Origin: Ovis canadensis
Lineage: Eukaryota > Chordata > Mammalia > Artiodactyla > Bovidae
Direction: 5' to 3'
DNA: 64,000 nt
Assembly (NCBI RefSeq): GCF_042477335.2
Contig: NC_091245.1
Coordinates: forward strand, 118,144,501 to 118,208,500
Position 1 is the first letter of the stretch, and every line of letters starts with the position of its first letter. A program made the position numbers and the translations under genes. Below the pieces are notes generated by a model. That model did no database searches. It was not told the origin of the DNA and was given only the letters and a program-made list of their open reading frames with translations. Below, one piece after another: positions 56,166 through 64,000 of the stretch.

Positions 56166-56387
56166 GTAGGGATTCCCTGGTGGCTCAATGGTAAAGAACC
56201 TGCCTGCCAGTGCAGGAGATGCAGGTTTGATCCCTGGCTCAGGAAGATCCCCTGGAGAAAGAAATGGAAACCACTCCAATATTCTTGTCTGGGAAATGCC
56301 TTGGACAAAGGAGCCAGGGAGGCTATAGTCTCTGGAGTCATAAAAGTGTTGGACATGGCTTTGCAATTAAACAATAACAACAAAGCT
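56166..56387 (+). mobile_element. Bov-tA SINE
   Basis: Complete plus-strand element, 'attccctggtggctcaatgg', B-box region ggtttgatccc, tail 'aataacaacaaag'. Confidence 0.88.
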
Positions 56388-57019
56388 TTTGTCAGGGCTT
56401 TTTGACTACAAGCAACTGAAACCAACTCAGGCTAACTTGAGCAAAAAGGGTCTTTATTAGAAGATTAGAGAAGCTTGCTCACAGAATCATAAGGTGTCTG
56501 GAACCCAGTCTTGGCAACAGATGGGCAGCAGGGCAACTCCAGGGTCCACTCAGCAGGAACTGTTTGGCCATCTTGTTGGGAGCACCTTCAGAAGTGAGCT
56601 AACTCTGAACAAGCTTCCAACTCTGTATGTCCCTGCTTCTTGGTTATAGCAGCCTGGAGTCACCCTGACTTATAGTCCCACAGAGTCTACTCCATGCAGA
56701 AAGGTCAAAGCCCTGAAGGAAATCAAAGTGATGTTATCAGTAGAGTGAAAGAAGGCTGGACGGCCAGAAAGCGCAAATGTCCACAATCGGCTTAATAAAC
56801 AGTGTTGATTGACAGAGTCCACTCCTTTGATTCTGAAGACATTTTGCATTAAAGATAATATAAGCAACTTCTTTAGACCTTATCAGCAAACACCTTGGAG
56901 GGCATGAGTTCATCACATTCTTTCCATCCATGGCAGTGAAAATATTAATGCCCTGATAGGAAGGAGATGCAGAACTACTTACTTGACAGGGGAGAGCACA
57001 AGGACAGGTGAATAAAGTC
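56388..57019. other. Unrecognised, first part a possible ancient repeat
   Basis: 'ctgaaaccaactcaggctaa' and 'gcaaaaagggtctttattag' (56418-56460) resemble an ancient repeat. The rest is unassigned. Confidence 0.35.
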
Positions 57020-57360
57020 ACAGCTCCATCATCACTGGGTCACAGAACCTTCTCTGACCTTCCTGACTAGGTCATGCCTCCATCATCACTGGGTCACAGA
57101 ACCTTCTCTGACCTTCCTGACTAGGTCATGCCTCCGTGCTTTCTACTCTCTTACAGTTCTTGGTCTTCTCAGTGGCTCTTGATATTGTATAAGTTAAAAT
57201 ATTACCATTTATGATTATTGGTTATTTCCTCCATTAAGTTGTAACCTCCATGAGGGCAGGGCCAATGTCTCTGCTCCTCTCTATTTCTATATCCCATTCC
57301 AGAGCCTGGCACATTCTAGATGCTCAGTAAATATTTACTGAATGAATTAAATACATGAAT
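57020..57360 (+). mobile_element. L2 LINE 3' end
   Basis: 'ccatgagggcagggccaatg', 'gagcctggcacattctagat' and 'gctcagtaaatatttactga' are the L2 terminus. The upstream part carries a 54-bp tandem duplication. Confidence 0.75.
57027..57134 (+). repeat. Perfect 54-bp tandem duplication
   Basis: 57027-57080 and 57081-57134 are identical over 54 bp, starting catcatcactgggtcacaga and ending ggtcatgcctc. Confidence 0.97.
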
Positions 57361-57854
57361 AAATAAGGTGCTCAAAGGGCCAGAGCAGTCAGTTGCACAA
57401 CTATCTAGGGAGGGTCATTCCCATCACACATCAGGGGCAGGTTTCACCTTTTCCTTTCTAGGCACATGCGGTGATGGAACAGATTAAAAATAGTGGCAGA
57501 TTAGCTAATTCAAAATCCACTAGGGGTTGGGCCACCCTAGTTGCTTTTGGGGTTTTTTCTTTTTTCTTTTTTTTTTTTTTTTGCCAAAATCTGCTGCTAG
57601 AGGGGAGAAGGCCCATGAGGCAGTGGGAGAAGTAATCCACAGCTTCTGGGAGAGGAAATAAGACAGTCTTAATGATCCTCCATTCACTATACTGATAACA
57701 TCACGCTGATTTCCTTCAGGGCCATCTGCTGGGAGCATCCACCCAAGTAGGAGCACCGCTCCCATGGGTACCAGAGTGGTCCCTCTGTGGTTGCTTCCTG
57801 AGACAAGATACTAAGAAGCCCTCCTATTTGTACAGAATCTGTAGCCTACAAAGT
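57361..57854. other. Unrecognised sequence with a T-rich tract
   Basis: A T-rich run with two C interruptions lies at 57553-57582. Otherwise nothing is recognised. Confidence 0.45.
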
Positions 57855-58160
57855 GAACATTGCTCAGTCGTGTCCAACTCTTTGAGACCCCTTGGACTAT
57901 ACAGGTAGAATTCTCCAGGCCAAAATACTGGAGTGGGTAGCCTTTCTCTTCTCCAGGGGATCTTCCCAACCCAGGGATTGAACCCAGGTATCCCTCATTG
58001 CAGGCGAATTCATTTCCAGTTGAGCCACAAGGGAAGCCCAAGAATACTGGGGTGGGTAGCCTATCCATTCTCTAGTGGATCTTCCCGACCCAGGAATCAA
58101 ACTGAGGTCTCCAGCATTGCAGGCAGATTCTTTACTAAATGAGCTATCAAGGAAAGCCTG
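57855..58160 (-). mobile_element. Bov-tA SINE with a second partial unit
   Basis: A complete reversed Bov-tA (57855-58040) is followed by a second reversed unit containing part of the body and the head (58041-58160; 'cttcccgacccaggaatcaa'). Confidence 0.87.
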
Positions 58161-58169
58161 TGGTCTACA

Positions 58170-58300
58170 AAAAGCTTTCCTAATTATCTCCTTTGATGCT
58201 CACCATGACCAACCTGTAAGATAGGCCCCATTTTACAGATGAAGAAATAAAGGCTCAGAGCCTTGCTTAAGGTTATTTAGGTGATTTTAAATATTGCACA
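58170..58300 (+). mobile_element. MIR fragment
   Basis: 'gataggccccattttacaga' and 'gaagaaataaaggctcagag' are the MIR core in forward orientation. Confidence 0.7.
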
Positions 58301-58345
58301 AACTTCACGGTTAGGGAATCTCCACATCATCCTTGTGTAGAGGGA

Positions 58346-58440
58346 CTATATATATATATATATTTTTTTAAATTTTAATATCTTTAATTCTTACATGCGT
58401 TCCCAAACATGAACCCCCCTCCCACCTCCTGTATATTTTT
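58346..58440 (-). mobile_element. L1 3' end fragment with (TA)n
   Basis: (TA)n at about 58347-58363 is followed by 'ttaatatctttaattcttac' and 'gaacccccctcccacctcct', the reversed ruminant L1 3' end. Confidence 0.65.
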
Positions 58441-59194
58441 AACATAAACATCTCAAGGTCTTTTTTTTTTTGAGCCCTAAAGATAGCTCACTCCTTTTTG
58501 TCATTGAAATGTTGCAACATAATAAACAAAAGGATTAAGGAAAGCAAGGTATTCATTTGGTTTTTATTCTAGTGAAATCATATCAGTTTGCAGGTCAACT
58601 TGGATTGACTGATTATATTTGCATTTGTGTAAGGAGGTGGAAGAGGGGAGAGAAGGAGAGAAACATTTTTATTTTACTTGAGGTTCAGTTAAAATTTTAT
58701 TTTGTCTTTGAATTTGGAATTGACAAATTCATTCCAACCTTGTTCCCATTTTTCACTCATGATGGGTCAACTCAGAACTCTCCTGCTCAGCCTGTGGATC
58801 TGGGCTCTCACTCTCAGCTCAGCCCTAACATCTAAGCCCCAAGTGACAGATGAGTGGAGAAACCACCTAGGACCTGACTGCTTCTCCTTGGGGGCCAGAG
58901 TTCTTGATGTCTCTTTGGAACTGGAATTTTTTCTGCATGCATCTGAAACACTAAACAAACCAAACCACTCCCCAACAACTGTTAAGTCAGGCTAGAAAAG
59001 ACCCACACTGAGATTAAAGGGAGTTCCATTGAGGTGTGATCAGGAGCCTCCCTCTCAGGCGAACCAGTGTGTGTTCTTCTTCAGATGTGGTCTGAGACTC
59101 CCAGGAGCCTGTCATCAGTGACCAAACCGTGAGAGCAGGGTCTGGCCCCTGGCACAGCAGCTAACACACATGCCCAGTACAGCTCTTGGCGTGA
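58441..59194. other. Unrecognised sequence
   Basis: A T-run lies near 58461-58471. Open frames at 58557-58995 lack motifs. Confidence 0.4.
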
Positions 59195-59360
59195 GGTTTC
59201 TCACTTGTCCTCATCACCTTCTCTGCAGTAGCTAGTGAAAAGCACTGGGCCTGTCCTGTGGATGAAGGGTCAGAGGCTAAGCAGTGGGAAGTAACTTGCC
59301 CAAAGCCATGCAGTCAGTAAGGAGAGAAGCTGGATTTGGATCTAGACATATTCACTTTCA
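59195..59360 (+). mobile_element. MIR fragment
   Basis: 'gtgggaagtaacttgcccaa' and 'gctggatttggatctagac' match the MIR 3' half. Confidence 0.6.
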
Positions 59361-59866
59361 GCTGGAAGTGGGGAGAAAAGAAAACAGGAAACAACCAATC
59401 CCCCAGTGGAATCTTGGGTGGAAAAGAGGTGCCTTTCTCACACAAACTCCCTCCCAGGCCTTTTCTGTGAGCAAAAACAGAAATTTCTCTTGTGTTAGAG
59501 CTGTTCTAAAATTGGGAGGGGTGGTCACAGCAGGTAGCATTCGTCCAGTTCCTCCACACAGGCAGGCATGCAACCCAGCCCTGCAGACTTCTCTGAGGAA
59601 GCCAAGTCTAGGCTGATGCTGCAGGATGAGTGGATGCCAAGCAGGCAAACATGAGGGGTGAAGGTCTCATGCCTAAGCTCTGTGTGGAAACTTGGAGATG
59701 AAGCCCAGGGTAGCCCAGTCAAGGCCAGTCTGAGATGGACCTTTCCTGGTGGACACCATCTGCCCACCAATTTCTCCTTCTAGACCCTCAGTGAGAACCA
59801 GAGCCAGCTTCTAACAGTGGGTGCATGAGCCAGGGTGGGGGGTGGAAGAGTCTGAACAACTGCAGG
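59361..59866. other. Unrecognised sequence
   Basis: Opposing frames of 81-110 codons without motifs. Confidence 0.4.
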
Positions 59867-59867
59867 G

Positions 59868-60078
59868 GGTGAAAGTCTCTCAGTCATGTCCAACTCTTTG
59901 TGACCCCATGGACTATACAGTCCATGGAATTCTCCAGGCCAGAATACTGGAGTGGGTAGACTTTCCCTTCTCCGGGGGATCTTCCCAACCCAGGGATCGA
60001 ACCCAGGTCTCCTGCATTGCAGGCAGATTCTTTACCAGCTGAGCCACAAGGGACGCCCAAGAATACTGCAGTGGGTAG
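59868..60078 (-). mobile_element. Bov-tA SINE
   Basis: Reversed body and head, with a short extra 'agaatactgcagtgggta' after the head, as in the 57.9-kb element. Confidence 0.88.
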
Positions 60079-60600
60079 ATATAATATTCAAAACAATGCC
60101 ACCTCTCCTCTGAGTATGTCTTATGCTCTTCCAGCCATACTATTTCGTGACTTCTTTACTCCATAAGCATAATCTTTGCCCATTCATATATCATATTTTA
60201 AATTGTTGAGGGTTTGGGGAGAATCTATCAGGGGAGCCACACTGTCTGTTGTTCTGATGCTGATCCTGGCAAGGCACCTGCCTGCAGTCCTACATGAGAA
60301 ATCTTTCTCCTGCCCATGACTCTGCTCTGATATCCAAGCAAATGCATGTCACAGGCTGCCCTGCCTTGACTGAACTTTCTGGGAGGATGGAATGTTCCCA
60401 GCACCTCCTCCTGGAGAGGCGTCTGTAGGGACTGAGGTCTCTGAGTCCATCTCGGCAGGAAGGTGAGAGCTGCTTTCCCCTTCTGTTTTGCTGTCATCGC
60501 TTGGTCAGGTTTCCCCTGCATGGGCAGCTTCAGCCACTGCGGACAAAACATCCAGGTCCCCCAGTCCCCTGCCAACCACCCCGCCCCTAAATAAACACCA
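60079..60600. other. Unrecognised sequence
   Basis: A 115-codon minus frame at 60228-60575 has no recognisable motif. Confidence 0.4.
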
Positions 60601-62605
60601 GCTCATTTGTAAGAGGTTTTTAATTTGATCTTGGTATGCCATTAAGGAGCGGAATAAGGATCTCTACTCATCTTCACTCACACAGTATCTACTGCTTTTC
60701 TCTACCTGATCTTCACCATGGACGCCTGTGTAGTCATAGAGCGTCTGCATGATTTTCACTCAGCAGACTGGTTTAGGTTTCTCGGTGGTTTGCATAAATT
60801 ATAAAAAAGAGCACAAAAATCACACAACAGTGACTCTATCATAGGGAGCTGTGTTCCCTCTGGCCTTGCAGACAGTGATGGGGACAAGTAGCCGTGACCA
60901 AAGCTCTGATGACTGGTGACATCCCTAGGAGGGAGGCCAAGCCTGTCCCGGCCCCTCTCGGAGGAGTCCTCTGTCTTCCCCATCAACTTGTGGTTTCTCA
61001 GGAGGCCTCCTAACACAGAAGGGTCCCATCTTAGCACCACAACTGGTGGACAGGGCGTGGAACTGTCCCTGCGTACAATGGCAGCTGGGTCTTCTGTGCT
61101 CAGCAACACGAAAGCGAGCCAGGAGGAGGAGCCCTGGGTTTCCGCCAGGACCTCCTCTGCCTCTATGAGCTCCAAGAGGCTGTTAGCAGAAAGAGCATCT
61201 GGACCATGGGTCAGCCAACTTTTCATGAAAAGAGCCAGATAGTACAGATAGTACCTATCTCAGGCTTTCCAGCTCACATACATTCTGCTGCATATTCTTC
61301 TCCCCCCTCCTTTTTTTTACAACCCTTTAAAAATAGAAAAACTCTTCTTAGGAGGCAGGCCGTAAAATACAGGCCTGCAGGCTGCAACCTCTGGTCTAAA
61401 ACATGATAATAACCTGTCCAACCCATTAGTCACAGCCTCCTCCCCGTCGAAAGCCTCTCGTCCCCCTGGGCTGCCCTGATGTAGAACGTGCAGCCCAGGC
61501 TGGCCGGGGGTACTATGGCAGGCAGAGTCGCCCTCAGGCTCCTGCCCTGTAGGGCCAAGTGCCCTCCTTTGCCAAGTGGCTGGTTGGCTGGATTTTAAGC
61601 AAGTATAGATATTAGTCTCAGCCCTGCTCATGTGTCCTGGGGTTGAATTAAGCCTCAGTGTCCCCAGTGAGGTAGGTAAATACTATCAGCCTCATCTCAC
61701 ACTTGCAGATGGTGAAGTTCAAGAGCAGAATTGACTTGCCTAGTCAATTTCCTAGTCGTGTGACTTCCCAACAGTCACATGTCCAAATTTCAAAGAAAGC
61801 CAAAGAGGCTTTAAATTTCCTAATGATCAGGAATTGTTCTGTCCCCCCACAAGCCCAGTGATTGATTCCACCTCAAACAGAGCAAGAATCCACCAGTGAA
61901 TACTGTCAGCCACACAGAGTAATTGCTTTCCAGACCTCAACGACACTCTCTGAAAACAGAATTAACTCAAGCACTCAAAGCTACGGGCCTCGGTGGAGCG
62001 GCGCTCTCTGCCCTGGCCACAAGTCTCTTCAAACTCAAAATAAAGTTTATAAAAGTAAATTATCTCATTTTATAACTTAAGTGCATCAAGCATTTCCTTA
62101 AATATAGTTCACACTGAAAATAAAGTTACTTTTTGCTGTACAGTTGGTGTGTTATAATTAGGAATAAACTTTGATGATAAAGTAGGAAAGGTTACACACT
62201 CACGCACACATCTATCTATCCGTTTGTCTGTCTGTGGGTGTGTGGATGGGTAGACATATGCACCTCTCGACAAGAGCTTCCCCCCAAAATGGTGGGAAGT
62301 TGTTAGGGGTCTCTAGTATCTAGTTTGCATGAAAATGCCTATATTAAAAGTCCCTGTCCTTAATGATAAACACATTTTCGTACCTAACACTAAGACTCTT
62401 ATTAGAAACATTAAGCTATGCAATCCATACTGTATTCAGTCTTTGGAAATGCCAAGCTACACCATATCATTATACAACAGCATCCCCAACAAAACTCCCA
62501 CCCACCCCACCTCTGCCCTGCCTCCCCATCCTAAAGCCAGTCGACCCCTCACGTAACACAGTTGTTCCAGAACGGGAGCTGAGCCACAGAATTCAAGGGG
62601 AGGAC
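60601..62605 (-). other. Candidate 3' UTR and downstream region of a minus-strand gene
   Basis: It follows the stop of the candidate terminal exon on the minus strand. The only polyadenylation-like hexamer I found on that strand is ATTAAA at plus coordinates 60619-60624, so a UTR of up to 2 kb is possible but unproven. It contains a 156-codon minus frame (60756-61226, e.g. SLLELIEAEEVLAETQGSSS) preceded near 61190 by an acceptor-like 'ctctttctgctaacag'. That could be an alternative exon or chance. A hAT-like repeat lies within at 61205-61405. Confidence 0.3.
61205..61405 (+). mobile_element. Non-autonomous hAT-like element
   Basis: 'gggtcagccaacttttcatg', 'aaaagagccagatagtacag', 'gtaaaatacaggcctgcagg' and 'ctgcaacctctggtc' follow a widespread mammalian element with terminal repeat caggggtcagcaaac-like. 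The family is named only to superfamily. Confidence 0.55.
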
Positions 62606-62766
62606 TCAAGAGGTGAAGTAAGAATTCTGCATGGAGTACAGATGATCAATGGGGTTTCCCACTCTGGCCTGCAGGGGCCCGGCTTCTGAGGTTGCTAGGA
62701 AACAGTCACCCAGGTTACTGAGGGAGGTGTCCTCACTATCCAGCTCGTGGAAGAGGGGCTCAGCAC
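62606..62766 (-). CDS. Candidate terminal coding exon of an unidentified protein
   Basis: On the minus strand a splice-acceptor-like 'tgtttcgtctccgtttcag' (62785-62767) is followed by 161 bases open in one frame to TGA at 62608-62606. Two bases complete a split codon, then 52 codons follow. The peptide begins [20 protein letters not shown], is acidic and serine-rich at first, and ends [14 protein letters not shown] do not recognise the protein. No other exon is visible in the remaining 1.2 kb, so the upstream exons would lie beyond the window. There is no repeat homology in the exon. A 52-codon open stretch in GC-rich DNA can arise by chance, so this rests on acceptor, phase and peptide character together. 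Confidence 0.45.
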
Positions 62767-64000
62767 CTGAAACGGAGACGAAACACTGCCGTGAAGGTCC
62801 GGAAGGAGGGACTCACTCGGTGCCGGGACACTCAGCTGACCTCGGCCGGCGAGGTCTAAGAACACCACCCCGTCCCCACTATGGAAAGCCTGCCTCCTAC
62901 CGGCTGCTGGGAATGGGGAGCGCTGGGGGTGACAGGAGGGCTACATAGAAGAGCAGGAGGGAGCAGAATCCCTGCCCACCAAAGACCTCCTTAGAGGGCT
63001 ATGTCTAACGTGTAACAACTGAAAATAATATGAACTAGGATCTGACAAGGTAGTGCTAAACCGAGCGCAGCATAAGCAAATGATCCGCGTGTTTAGACAC
63101 TGGCGGTGGGGAGTGGGCGAGACCCAGCACCGCAGGCTGCCGAGGCAGGCACAGGGCTTCCAGAGGACTCTGGCCACAGAAAAGGTTCTTGTAGGAGGGA
63201 GGGTAAGAAAACAAACATCGACTCTGTAAATGATGCTCACGAATCCACTGATGATAATACTTGTCCTTTCAAACAGCACAAACATACTAAGCGCCAGCTG
63301 TTTCCCCAGATTTGTACTGCAAAGGAAAGGAAGGTTAGGTGTCTGCACTCAACTAGTATAACCTTTGACAATGAAACTAGTATGGCAAATTGAGGAAGAG
63401 CTGGGGGACCACTGTGACCAGAACCTTGAGGTGTGGACATTTCACCTCCACTTCAAGTAAATGGGAGAGAGGAAAACTGCTGTTTATAAAACTTGTCATG
63501 TGGCTTTAATTATTCATTGTACTAAAGGATTCATCACAGGACTAATTTACGTAACAAGACCCCTAGGACTCTGAAAATGTATGAATTGGCAAAAAAACAA
63601 GAGCTATTTGTCCTGTTTTTGCACAGCAGAGGAGTGGAGACAGGCGTCGACGTGTCTTCTCAGGAAGCAGAGAGGATGGCTGTCACTGAGCACGCACATA
63701 CGTGTGTATGAGTGAATGAGGTCAGTCGATGATGGCCCTGCAAGCGGCTGGATCTTAACAAATATTTGCTGAATGCACCACAGGGAAAGATAGGGCTGGT
63801 TTCAACAACGTAGATAATTTTATAATGAAGGCAAGAAAGAAGTTGACAAAATCTGTGCACTGAGGCATGTATCTCTGATACTGACATTTTGAAGGCTTAC
63901 TGAATAAAACTTTATTTTTAGCTATCAGGGTTACTGATTTCACAGTCCAGGCAAATGCATTACATAGGCCATATACCTTCTCTGTATAAAAACCCAATGG
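62767..64000 (-). other. Possible intron of the same gene; otherwise unrecognised
   Basis: If the exon is real this is its upstream intron. No further exon, repeat or RNA is recognised with confidence. Short frames on both strands lack motifs. Confidence 0.35.

Noticed and set aside
2431..60078. tRNA genes at the many tRNA-like heads with pol III B-box phrases
   Set aside because: Every case sits at the head of a Bov-tA or CHR SINE with the SINE body attached, and none has a credible cloverleaf by eye.

Overview
This window looks like ordinary nuclear DNA of a pecoran ruminant (cattle, sheep or goat type; the species cannot be fixed from sequence alone). The evidence is its repeat content: BovB (RTE-clade) LINEs, Bov-tA SINEs that share the BovB 3' end, dimeric Bov-tA-type SINEs with (GCA)n tails, CHR-type tRNA-derived SINEs and ruminant L1 3' ends. 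These lie over an older mammalian layer of L2, MIR, MaLR-like LTRs, hAT/MER5-type elements and a MER2-like fragment. I see no operon, CRISPR array, phage or bacterial feature. Repeat family names come from remembered consensus phrases, not from a database search.

Layout. 1-6.2 kb: L1 3' end, Bov-tA SINEs, a BovB 3' stub, a MER2-like stub and L2. 6.2-9.6 kb: a nearly complete dead BovB on the minus strand with a 9-bp target duplication and a small L1 nested inside. 11-13.8 kb: a cluster of BovB pieces in opposing orientations, including one insertion split exactly at a breakpoint and ending in a 110-nt foldback palindrome. 14-20 kb: CHR SINE, long L2, MIR split by a SINE, MaLR-like LTR. 21-22.9 kb: an old L1 invaded by a younger L1 with an inverted 5' part, then BovB and SINEs. 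23-36 kb: mostly unrecognised sequence with L2, MIR and LTR remnants, one of them a three-layer nest, and two SINE-derived CTG repeats. 36.4-40.2 kb: a BovB of about 3.77 kb including its GC-rich 5' UTR, with the 5' half inverted and an 11-bp target duplication. 40-48.3 kb: L1s, SINEs, a hAT-transposase-like remnant and an L1M. 48-60 kb: mixed SINEs, L2, BovB and unrecognised sequence. 60-64 kb: possibly the 3' end of a minus-strand protein-coding gene.

The only host-gene candidate is one terminal coding exon at 62606-62766 on the minus strand, read from a splice acceptor to a stop; I cannot name the protein. All long open frames elsewhere that I could interpret belong to BovB or L1, or cross repeat junctions. 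The most interesting biology is in the retrotransposition scars: three insertions with the geometry of twin priming (two BovB, one L1), one of them apparently coupled to a snap-back copy of its own flanking DNA, and a 22-nt L1-end insertion with a 14-bp target duplication.
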